From QHVT01 sp036399015 (GTDB lineage: Bacteria; Acidobacteriota; Thermoanaerobaculia; Gp7-AA8): a stretch of DNA of 64,000 bases. The stretch's first letter is position 1. Each line of letters opens with the position of its first letter. This document shows positions 36,105 through 43,018 of this stretch, in pieces. The position numbers were made by a program, and so were the translations under genes. The DNA lies in the NCBI GenBank assembly GCA_036399015.1, contig DASWNW010000089.1, positions 1-64,000 of the forward strand, given 5' to 3'. A model generated the notes under the pieces. It searched no databases and had not been told where the DNA came from. It was given only the letters and a program-made list of their open reading frames with translations.

Positions 36105-36871
36105 GGGAAGAGGGGTCTCCTGGGAGCGGTGTCAGGTCTCAGGTGTCGGGTGTCCACGGCGTGACGGCCGTCAGCACGCGTCGCGTGAATCCGGTGCCCG
36201 ACCGGCGGCCCGATGCGGACGCCATTCGGGACGCTCAGACGGGAGACGTGGGCCGCCACGGTCGCGTCAACAGGACGAGCCACTCCCACCGGAATCTGGA
36301 TCCGGCCCGCTGTCGGCCGTCCGCCGTTCGCGATGCTGATGCGCGAGAGACGCGCAGCCGCCGCGGGGGTGCCGATGGGCGGGCTCAGCCGAGACGTGTA
36401 CACCGCCGCGAGTGCGTCTGTCGTCCCGATGGGCACGCCGATACGGGCGCTGGGAACGTTCGCCGTCTCGCTGCCGCCCACGTCACCACGCGTCTCCACG
36501 CTCTCGTGAACGGGCCGGACCGTCCCCACGGGAACGTGAATCCGGTGTGCCGTCGGCGGCCCGATCCGTGCGCAGCGATGGGCACTGAGCCGCGAAGGAC
36601 GCACAGGCGTTGCGGGGGTGCCGACTGGCGGCCGGGCGCGTGCGCAGTCAGGGACGCTCAGCCTCGTGTTGTGGGCCGCCACGGGTGCGGCGACCGCCCC
36701 GCCCGGAACGCCGATGCGCGCGCCGTTCGGGATGCTGATCCGTGAGGGTTGTGTAGCCGCCGCGGGGGTACCGGTGGGCGGACTCAGGCGGGACGCGTGC
36801 ACCAGCGTCGGTCCGCCGATGGGCGGGCGAATGCGCGCGGCGGGGACGTTCGCCCTCTCCCACCCGCTCAT
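36101..36871 (-). CDS. Repetitive ORF (orfX) exactly between parA and parB
   Basis: A 256-codon frame fills the whole parA-parB gap and overlaps both neighbours by ATGA. The product is Pro/Arg/Ile/Ala-rich, with degenerate units such as SRLSPPIGTPAAA, SRISIPNGARIG and RIHVPVGT. It appears twice-repeated at larger scale: ANVPAARI and ANVPSARI each start a similar block. No domain, signal or membrane helix is seen. Both junctions carry the 7-bp direct repeat GCTCATG (36099-36105 and 36866-36872), so it could instead be an inserted repetitive element that restored the ATGA overlaps. Several frames are open here, so coding status is uncertain. Confidence 0.45.
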   Translation of the reverse strand: MSGWERANVPAARIRPPIGGPTLVHASRLSPPTGTPAAATQPSRISIPNGARIGVPGGAVAAPVAAHNTRLSVPDCARARPPVGTPATPVRPSRLSAHRCARIGPPTAHRIHVPVGTVRPVHESVETRGDVGGSETANVPSARIGVPIGTTDALAAVYTSRLSPPIGTPAAAARLSRISIANGGRPTAGRIQIPVGVARPVDATVAAHVSRLSVPNGVRIGPPVGHRIHATRADGRHAVDTRHLRPDTAPRRPLFP

Positions 36872-37641
36872 GACAGCACCGTCTCCGCTCTCAGGATGAA
36901 CTCCTTCGCCAGGTTCACGTAGGCCTCGCTGCCACGGCTGCGGATGTCATAAAGAATGATGGGCTTCCCGAAGGACGGGGCCTCGCCGAGGCGGACGTTG
37001 CGGGGGATGACGGTGTTGTAGACCTTGTCGCCGAAATGGCCCTTCACCTCTTCGGCCACCTGGCGGGCGAGGTTCATCCGCTCGTCGAACATGGTCAGGG
37101 CGATGCCTTCGATCTCCAGCCCCGGGTTCAGCATGTCGCGGACCCTTTCCACCGTATTGATGAGCTGGGCGATGCCCTCGATCGCAAAGTACTCGCACTG
37201 CATCGGGACGAGGATGGAGTTGGCGGCGGTGAGGCCGTTGATCGTCAGCAGGCTGAGCGACGGGGGCGAGTCGATGAGGATGTAGTCGTAGTCCTTCGCC
37301 ACCTCGGCCAGCGCCCGGCGGAGGTAGAACTCCCGGCCGATGGCGTCCGACAGCTCCAGCTCGGCGGCGACGAGGTCGACCGAGGAGGGGGCGACGTCGA
37401 AGTTCGGGAGGTCCGTCTTCTGGATGATCTCCCGGATGCTGAGGCCGTCGGTGAGGACGGGGTAGATCGACTTCTCGTTTTGCTTGTTGAGCCCGACTCC
37501 AGAGGTGGCGTTCGCCTGAGGATCCAGATCGACCAGGAGCACGCTCCGCTCGCAGGCAGCGAGAGACGCGCTCAGGTTGATGGCCGTCGTCGTCTTCCCG
37601 ACGCCACCCTTCTGGTTCACCAGCGAAACGATCTTTGCCAT
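36868..37641 (-). CDS. parA: Chromosome partitioning ATPase ParA
   Basis: This 257-residue deviant Walker-type ATPase drives ParB-parS segregation. The P-loop is QKGGVGKTT (10-18), the A' aspartate lies in LVDLDPQ, and Walker B in ILIDSPPS. The MQCEYFAIEGIAQL and RNVRLGEAPSFGKPI signatures are typical of Soj. It lacks the N-terminal extension of plasmid ParAs. It starts one base after the rsmG stop, with a parS site overlapping the rsmG end. Confidence 0.97.
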   Translation of the reverse strand: MAKIVSLVNQKGGVGKTTTAINLSASLAACERSVLLVDLDPQANATSGVGLNKQNEKSIYPVLTDGLSIREIIQKTDLPNFDVAPSSVDLVAAELELSDAIGREFYLRRALAEVAKDYDYILIDSPPSLSLLTINGLTAANSILVPMQCEYFAIEGIAQLINTVERVRDMLNPGLEIEGIALTMFDERMNLARQVAEEVKGHFGDKVYNTVIPRNVRLGEAPSFGKPIILYDIRSRGSEAYVNLAKEFILRAETVLS

Positions 37642-37642
37642 T

Positions 37643-38203
37643 TCAAGAATGTTCCACGTGGAACGTCAGCAGCACGAGGTAGTTGGAATCGCCGCGTGGC
37701 AGCGGAACCGCCTCCCCGCCGCTGAATCCGGCAATCGACGGCAGCTCCGGCGTCCCCTGAAACAGTGCGATCCGAGCGCCGTCCTCCAGATGTCCCTTCA
37801 GCGACGGCACCCACTCCTCAGGATTTCCCACCGCCCGCGAGACCACCAGGGAGAATCGAAGGTCGGCGGGCCACCGCGGCAGAAGGCGCGACAATCTATC
37901 ACCGTAAACCCGGGAGCTCAAGCCGCACTCCCGCACGATGTGCTTGAGGAATGCCCACTTCTTCTGGTCCGCCTCCACGAGGTGAAACCGCGCCTCCGGC
38001 GCGACGATCGCCATCGGAATCGCCGGCAGACCGCCGCCCGAGCCAAAGTCCATGACCTCGCCCGTGGGGTTGAGGATGTCCGCCGCCGCGAGGGCCTCGG
38101 CGATGTGGTCGTCGAGGTGGTCCTTTGCCTCGGGGCCGATGAGGTTGACCTTTTGGGTCCATTTGAGGAGCTCGGAGCGGTAGAGGGCTAAGCGCGGGTC
38201 CAT
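37643..38203 (-). CDS. rsmG: 16S rRNA (guanine-527-N7)-methyltransferase RsmG
   Basis: This 186-residue SAM methyltransferase modifies 16S rRNA G527. Motifs: KVNLIGPEAKD near 18, SAM-binding DFGSGGGLPAIPMAI near 52-66, VEADQKKWAFL and SRAVGN. The last residues (FHVEHS) are encoded by the parS palindrome, a situation also seen in other bacteria. Its start region is part of the local duplication that is copied at 38391-38400. It lies in the mnmG-rsmG-parA-parB string. Confidence 0.95.
   Translation of the reverse strand: MDPRLALYRSELLKWTQKVNLIGPEAKDHLDDHIAEALAAADILNPTGEVMDFGSGGGLPAIPMAIVAPEARFHLVEADQKKWAFLKHIVRECGLSSRVYGDRLSRLLPRWPADLRFSLVVSRAVGNPEEWVPSLKGHLEDGARIALFQGTPELPSIAGFSGGEAVPLPRGDSNYLVLLTFHVEHS
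37650..37665. promoter_or_regulatory. parS centromere site 1
   Basis: TGTTCCACGTGGAACG matches the 16-bp parS palindrome TGTTCCACGTGGAACA at 15 of 16 positions. It overlaps the 3' end of rsmG and lies about 10 bases upstream of the parA start, so ParB loading here may also influence parA expression. Confidence 0.9.
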
Positions 38204-38204
38204 A

Positions 38205-38285
38205 CGAATGAAGAATTTCGAATGAAGAATGAAGAAAGAGGAAGCGCAGGCACTTCTTCATTCGAAATTCGAACCTCTTCATTCC
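38205..38285. repeat. Hairpin element, GAATGAAG-arm family, copy 1
   Basis: The left arm (38205-38241) repeats GAATGAAGAAT-type units. The right arm (38252-38285) carries CTTCTTCATTC and GAACCTCTTCATTC, the reverse complement. It directly abuts the rsmG start codon. It is AT-rich compared with its surroundings. Confidence 0.75.
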
Positions 38286-38393
38286 TCCGTCCACCCCGGC
38301 GCACGTGCATGCGGACGCGGGAGTGACGCCGGCGGCGGTGGTGACCGCGGTATGCGGCTCGGCTGCCGAGGGAGGTGGTGAGAGTCTGGCGCG
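38286..38393 (-). pseudogene. Duplicated, partly inverted 3' tail of mnmG
   Basis: This stretch repeats the end of mnmG (38467-38548): shared blocks GCACGTGCAT, GGTATGCGGCTCG and GAGGGAGGTGG occur in the same order. A 23-bp piece (38319-38341) is the exact reverse complement of the corresponding piece in mnmG (38502-38524). The copy ends at a second GCGGGTCCAT, the rsmG start sequence. It lacks the rest of mnmG and cannot encode a functional protein. Confidence 0.7.
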
Positions 38394-38403
38394 GGTCCAT
38401 ACG

Positions 38404-38467
38404 AATGAAGAATTAAGAAAGAGGAAGCGGAGGCACTTCTTCATTCGAAATTCGAACCTCTTCATTC
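38404..38467. repeat. Hairpin element, GAATGAAG-arm family, copy 2, forming the end of mnmG
   Basis: This is a shorter version of the element at 38205-38285, with the same arms (GAATGAAGAATT; CTTCTTCATTCGAAATTCG). It supplies the mnmG stop codon (38413-38415) and the last residues of MnmG, which read RNEEVRISNEEV and then PPLPLS. Confidence 0.75.
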
Positions 38468-40341
38468 CTCCGCCCGCGCCGCACGTGCATCCGCACGATC
38501 GCCACCGCCGCCGGCGTCACTCCCGGTATGCGGCTCGCCTGCCCGAGGGAGGTGGGGCGGATGCGGGAGAGCTTTTCGGTCATCTCGCGGGAGAGGCCGG
38601 GGAGGGCGTACGACATCTCGGCCGGGATGCGCAGCGACTCGTCTTCGGAGAGTTTCGCCGCTTCCCGCTGCTGGCGCTCGATGTAGCCGGCGTAGCGGAG
38701 GCGGCTCACGACGCCCTCCCGCTCCTCTTCACTCAGCTCGCGCCAGGCGGCGGCGAGCTCCGGGACGGCCGCTTCGGCGGCTGCGATGAGGCGGTCGAGA
38801 TCGACGTTCGGGCGCTGGAGGAGCTTTCCGAACGTGGTCTGGGCGCTCAGCTCGAGGTCCGCCTCCCGCAGCCAGGCCACGGTCTCGCGGTCGGGACGCA
38901 GCTCCGTCTCCCCCACTTCCACCGCCCGGCGCATGCGTGCGGTGCGGCCGTCGACGCGCCGCTTCCGCTCGTCGTCGAGGATGCCGAGCCGCTCGGCCAC
39001 GGGGGAAAGGCGCTCGTAAACCGAGTCGCAGCCGAGGAGCAGGCGGTGCTCGGCGCGGGAGGTGAACATCCGGTAGGGCTCCTCCGTGCCGAGGGTCACG
39101 AGGTCGTCGATCATCACGGCGGCGTAAGCCTCGTTGCGGTGGAGGATCAGCGGCTCGCCGCCGCGGACGGCCTGCAGCGCATTGATCCCGGCGAGGAGCC
39201 CCTGCGCGGCCGCCTCCTCGTAGCCGGAGGTGCCATTGATCTGGCCGGCCAGGAAGAGGCCATCGACGCCGCGCACCTTCAGCGTCGGGTCGAGCTGCTC
39301 CGGGTTTACGAAGTCGTACTCCACCGCGTATCCGTAGCGGGCGATCTTCGCCTCGGCGAACCCGGGCAGCGAGCGGACGACCGCGTCCTGCACGTCGGGC
39401 GGCAGCGAGGTGGAGATCCCGTTCATGTACAGCCAGGGGTGACGGAGCCCTTCCGGCTCGACGAACACCTGGTGGCGCTCTTTCTCCGCGAACCGGACCA
39501 CCTTGTCCTCGATCGAGGGGCAGTAGCGGGGGCCGGCGGCGTTGATCTGGCCGGAGTACATCGGGGCGCGGTGCAGGTTCGCGCGGATCAACTCGTGCGC
39601 GAAGCCGCCGGTGTAGGTCAGCCAGCAGAGGACCTGCGGCTGCTCGAGCCGATCGGTAAGGATCGAGAACGGCCGCGGCGTGGCGTCGCCGGGCGCCTCC
39701 TCCAGCCTGGAAAAGTCGACGGTGGTCCTGTCGATACGCGGCGGCGTTCCGGTCTTGAGACGTCCGAGCCTCAGGCCGAGAGCGCGAAGGGAGTCGGAGA
39801 GGGTCTCGGCGGAGGGCTCGCCGAAGCGGCCTCCGACGGTCTTCTCCTCCCCTGAATGCATGAGCGCCCGAAGGAAGGTGCCGGTGGTGACGATGACGGC
39901 GCGGGCGGCGAGGCGGGTGCCGTCGCCGAGGACCACGCCGCGGACGGCCTGCCCATCGAGGATGAGTGAGGAGACGGAGCCCTCGAGGATGTCGAGGTTC
40001 TGCTCCGCCGCGAGGATCGCCTGCACCGCCTCGGCGTAGAGGTCGCGGTCGCACTGCGCGCGCGGCCCCTGGACGGCGGGCCCCTTAGACCGGTTGAGGA
40101 CCTTGAACTGGATGCCGGCGCGGTCGGTCGCCTCCCCCATCAGCCCCCCAAGCGCATCGATCTCCTTGACCAGGTTTCCCTTGGCCAGGCCACCGATGGC
40201 GGGGTTGCACGACATGCGTCCGATGACGTCGCGCATCATCGTGATCATGGCCACGCGCGCGCCGCCGCGGGCAGCTACGCGAGCCGCCTCCGCGCCAGCG
40301 TGACCGCCGCCGATTACGAGGATGTCGTAGGGAGCAGACAT
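38413..40341 (-). CDS. mnmG: tRNA U34 carboxymethylaminomethyl-modification enzyme MnmG (GidA)
   Basis: This 642-residue FAD protein works with MnmE to form cmnm5U34 in tRNA. FAD motif is VIGGGHAGAEAA near 9-20; SCNPAIGGLAKGNLVKEIDALGG and GQINGTSGYEEAAAQG are diagnostic. The helical MnmE-interacting C-domain follows. The final 18 or so residues derive from the inserted GAATGAAG element and are unlike the family. The ATG lies at the edge of parS site 2, so translation starts within the centromere sequence. Confidence 0.95.
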   Translation of the reverse strand: MSAPYDILVIGGGHAGAEAARVAARGGARVAMITMMRDVIGRMSCNPAIGGLAKGNLVKEIDALGGLMGEATDRAGIQFKVLNRSKGPAVQGPRAQCDRDLYAEAVQAILAAEQNLDILEGSVSSLILDGQAVRGVVLGDGTRLAARAVIVTTGTFLRALMHSGEEKTVGGRFGEPSAETLSDSLRALGLRLGRLKTGTPPRIDRTTVDFSRLEEAPGDATPRPFSILTDRLEQPQVLCWLTYTGGFAHELIRANLHRAPMYSGQINAAGPRYCPSIEDKVVRFAEKERHQVFVEPEGLRHPWLYMNGISTSLPPDVQDAVVRSLPGFAEAKIARYGYAVEYDFVNPEQLDPTLKVRGVDGLFLAGQINGTSGYEEAAAQGLLAGINALQAVRGGEPLILHRNEAYAAVMIDDLVTLGTEEPYRMFTSRAEHRLLLGCDSVYERLSPVAERLGILDDERKRRVDGRTARMRRAVEVGETELRPDRETVAWLREADLELSAQTTFGKLLQRPNVDLDRLIAAAEAAVPELAAAWRELSEEEREGVVSRLRYAGYIERQQREAAKLSEDESLRIPAEMSYALPGLSREMTEKLSRIRPTSLGQASRIPGVTPAAVAIVRMHVRRGRRNEEVRISNEEVPPLPLS

Positions 40342-40356
40342 GTTCCACGTGGAACA
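40341..40356. promoter_or_regulatory. parS centromere site 2 (perfect palindrome)
   Basis: TGTTCCACGTGGAACA is a perfect 16-bp parS. Its first base is the last base of the mnmG start codon on the complementary strand, placing it in the mnmG leader. It lies about 5 kb from the predicted origin, as expected for parS clusters. Confidence 0.93.
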
Positions 40357-40428
40357 CCACCTCGCATCGGTGTCATCCCGGAATCGGCAGCCAGCGGTTC
40401 ACGATCGATCGCGTCGCGGGGTACTTTT

Positions 40429-40645
40429 AATCGGTCAGGTTTGATATCGAAATCGGTTGACGACCGATTGCGAATAAGACGACAACCGATTGCGGGTAAG
40501 TCGGCGACCGATTGCGAATAAGACGACAACCGATTGCGAATAAGACGTTGACCGATTGCGGGTAAGTCGACGACCGATTGCGAATAAGACGACGACCGAT
40601 TACGGGTAAGTCGGCGACCGATTCGCAATCGGTCAGGTTTGATAT
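40429..40645. repeat. Seven 22-bp tandem repeats with 19-bp flanking direct repeats
   Basis: Seven contiguous 22-bp units fill 40463-40616. Type a is ACCGATTGCGAATAAGACGA plus 2 bases; type b has GGGTAAGTCG in place of GAATAAGACG. The order is a-b-a-a-b-a-b. Both ends carry AATCGGT inverted against ACCGATT, and outside them a 19-bp direct repeat AATCGGTCAGGTTTGATAT occurs at 40429-40447 and 40627-40645. The array occupies most of the mnmE-mnmG gap. 22 bp is two helical turns, as in plasmid iterons. Confidence 0.9.
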
Positions 40646-40652
40646 TCAACGC

Positions 40653-42053
40653 TCACTTCCCGATGCAGAACTTCGAGAAGATCTCCCGGTAAACATCCTC
40701 GCGCGTGATCGCGCCTGTCAGCAGTCCGAGCGAGCTCGCCGCGCGATAGAGATCGACCAGGACCATCTGCTCGTCGAGCTGGTCCGCGAGCGAATCGAGC
40801 GCGGCCTGCAAGGCAACCGTGCAGTCCGCCACCGCCTGCCTCTGCCGTTCGTTCACCAGCGCCGCCTCGGGGGCGGCGTAGCGGTCGCGGACGAGCTCGT
40901 CCAGGCGCCGCAGCAGCAGGTCGATTCCCTCGTCCGTCACGGCGCTGATCGCCAGCGCGTCCGCCGACGGCCTGCCGAGGTCGGCTTTGGTGTAGACGAG
41001 CAGCACGTCGTCCAGCGCGGCCAGCTCGCGCCGGTCCTCGTCCGTCACGCCGGCGGACGCGTCTATTAAATAGAGGATGAGGTCGGCCGAGCGTGCCGCC
41101 TCCCGCGCCCGCTCGATCCCGATCCCCTCCACCAGGTCATCGCTCTCGCGCAGCCCGGCCGTGTCCGCCAGCGTGACCGGCAGCCCGCCGATCTCGACCG
41201 TTTCGCGCACGATGTCCCGCGTCGTCCCCGGGACCGGCGTGACGATGGCCCGGTCGCTCCCAACCAGCCGGTTCAGCAGCGTGGACTTGCCGGCGTTCGG
41301 CCTGCCGAGGATGACCGCGCTGAGGCCACCGATCGTAGCGCGTCCGCGGCGATACGTATCTGCGAGCGCGGATGCGTCCTGGAGCGCCGCCCCAATCCGC
41401 GCCGCCGCCTCCGCCCGGCTGATGAACTCGTACCCCTCCTCGGAGAAGTCGAGTGCCGCCTCCAGCCGGGAGATGACGTCGAGCAGCACCTGCCGGATCG
41501 CCGACGCCTTCCGGCTCAGCAACCCCTCGAGATTGGAAAGTGACAGCTTCGCCTGCAGCGCCGTGCGCGCGTGGATGAGGTCGGCGATCGACTCCGCCTG
41601 CACCAGGTCCAGCTTCCCGTTCAGGACCGCGCGCTCGGTGAACTCCCCCGGCTCCGCCATCCGGGCGCCGAGCGAGACGCAGGCGGCGACGACCCGCTCC
41701 ACGAGCAGTGGATTGCCATGCAGGGTGAGCTCGACCAGGTCGTTGCCGGTGAAGGAGTGGGGGGCGGGGAAGTAGAGGGCGAGGGCGTCGTCGAGGTGAT
41801 CGGGAGTTGTTGTCGGTTGTCGGTTGTCGGTTGTCTGCGGGTTGTCGCCGGGGCGGGGAGACCCGGACAACTGAGAACTGACAACCGAGAACAATGGTGT
41901 CAGCGTCGCCCGCCTCGCCTCCGGCACTCCCCGTCCCGAGAGCGCCTCCAGAATCCCGGGAGCGCCCGGCCCGTCGATTCTGACGATCGCCAGCGCGCTC
42001 CGGCCGAGGGGGGTGGCGGGGGCGACGATCGTCTCGAGGAGCGGGACGTTCAT
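40653..42053 (-). CDS. mnmE: tRNA modification GTPase MnmE (TrmE), with in-frame repeat insertion
   Basis: This 466-residue partner of MnmG has a formyl-THF-binding N-domain starting ETIVAPATPLGRSALAIVRI, a helical domain, and an inserted G domain (G1 GRPNAGKST, G2 GTTRD, G3 DTAG, G4 TKAD). It ends in the catalytic CIGK. Residues 55-83 are 29 extra amino acids encoded by an 87-bp interspersed hairpin (41805-41891), just before the LDDALALYFPAPHSFTG strand. The length is a multiple of three, so the frame is kept. It lies 20 bp downstream of jag. Confidence 0.94.
   Translation of the reverse strand: MNVPLLETIVAPATPLGRSALAIVRIDGPGAPGILEALSGRGVPEARRATLTPLFSVVSSQLSGSPRPGDNPQTTDNRQPTTTPDHLDDALALYFPAPHSFTGNDLVELTLHGNPLLVERVVAACVSLGARMAEPGEFTERAVLNGKLDLVQAESIADLIHARTALQAKLSLSNLEGLLSRKASAIRQVLLDVISRLEAALDFSEEGYEFISRAEAAARIGAALQDASALADTYRRGRATIGGLSAVILGRPNAGKSTLLNRLVGSDRAIVTPVPGTTRDIVRETVEIGGLPVTLADTAGLRESDDLVEGIGIERAREAARSADLILYLIDASAGVTDEDRRELAALDDVLLVYTKADLGRPSADALAISAVTDEGIDLLLRRLDELVRDRYAAPEAALVNERQRQAVADCTVALQAALDSLADQLDEQMVLVDLYRAASSLGLLTGAITREDVYREIFSKFCIGK
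41805..41893. repeat. Hairpin element, GGTTGTC-arm family, inside mnmE
   Basis: The left arm has four GTTGTCGG-like units (41806-41835). The right arm (41863-41893) has CGGACAACTGAG and GACAACCGAG, the complement. The loop includes TCGCCGGGGC (41845-41854), similar to the core of the element at 34678. It is transcribed and translated as part of mnmE. Confidence 0.85.
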
Positions 42054-42073
42054 TCAGCGGGGGTGCGGGCGGG

Positions 42074-43012
42074 TCACGACTCCTGCGCCGGCTGCTCTTC
42101 CGAAGCCGCCGTCTCCGGCGCCTCGGAGCGGAGGACGATCGCCACCCGCTTGAAGAAGCCCTCACCGCGGGAGTCGGTCGTCACGTCGGGATGATCGCGC
42201 AGGGCGATGTGCACGATCCTGCGCTCGATCGGCGACATCGGCGGGAGCAGCTCCTCGCGTCCCTCGCGGCTCACCCGCTCCGCCACCGCGAACGCGCGGC
42301 GCTCGAGGTCCTCGTTGCGCTTCTCCTTGAACTCCTCGCAGTCGAGCTCGATCTCCTTCTCGACTTTGCGTCCGACGAGCGCCTTGTTGACCAGCACCTG
42401 CACCGCGTCGAGCAGCTCGCCGTGACGGTCGGTCAGGCGGCGTCCGTCCACCCCGTACAGGCGGACCAGGATCTGCGTCTCGTTCTCCTCGGTGCGGACG
42501 ACGACGTCGAGCTTCGCCAGCGAGAGCGCGGTCTCGCACCACTCGCGGACCGCCTTCGCGCCTTCCGACTCCTCCCCCTGCGCCGGGATGTCGCCGAGGA
42601 ACGTCTCGAAGTCGCCGACGGCGAGATCGCGCCCTCGTCCGCCGCGTCCACGTCCGCCGCCGCCACCACGGGAGTCGCGATTGCCACCGCCGCCCCCCCG
42701 CCCGTCACGCCGGCCACCGCCGCCGCCGCGTCCGCGTCCACCGCCACCGCCCGGACCACGCCCGCCGCCGCCACCGCCACTGCGCTCGCGGCGCGGCGGC
42801 ACGTCGACGTAAGTCTCCAGCGCGGCCGGCTGCACCGGCGCCGGCGCCTCGGCATTCACGTCGGCCTCGATCACGACGCGCTTGAAGCCGCCGAGGAAGC
42901 CGCGCTTCTGCAGCAGCACGTGATAGGTCAACTGCCAGCGCTCCACACCGAGCGCCTGCGCCGCGGCCTGCAGCGCCTCCTCGAGATTCCGTCCTTCGAA
43001 ACGCTGGCTCAT
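42074..43012 (-). CDS. jag: Jag/KhpB RNA-binding protein with an RGG-rich linker
   Basis: This 312-residue protein has three parts. The Jag-N domain (MSQRFEGRNLEEALQAAAQ, with KRGFLGGFKR near 37-45) comes first. A striking Gly/Arg linker of about 55 residues (74-128) has many RGG/GGRG units. A KH-R3H pair follows (LYGVDGRRLTDRHG; RRIVHIALRDHPDV...SRGEGFFKRV). KhpB proteins bind RNA and regulate cell division and envelope genes in Firmicutes. The linker is far longer and more RGG-like than usual. It is next to yidC, as in most bacteria. Confidence 0.9.
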   Translation of the reverse strand: MSQRFEGRNLEEALQAAAQALGVERWQLTYHVLLQKRGFLGGFKRVVIEADVNAEAPAPVQPAALETYVDVPPRRERSGGGGGGRGPGGGGGRGRGGGGGRRDGRGGGGGNRDSRGGGGGRGRGGRGRDLAVGDFETFLGDIPAQGEESEGAKAVREWCETALSLAKLDVVVRTEENETQILVRLYGVDGRRLTDRHGELLDAVQVLVNKALVGRKVEKEIELDCEEFKEKRNEDLERRAFAVAERVSREGREELLPPMSPIERRIVHIALRDHPDVTTDSRGEGFFKRVAIVLRSEAPETAASEEQPAQES

Positions 43013-43018
43013 CGGTCG

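Noticed and set aside
40429..40645. CRISPR array
   Set aside because: Units are contiguous 22-bp repeats with no unique spacers, and no cas genes are present.
40314..40649. 111-codon minus-strand ORF across the 22-bp array
   Set aside because: It is a translation of the tandem repeat and parS sequence with no independent start signal; 22 bp is not a multiple of three, so units are read in shifting frames.
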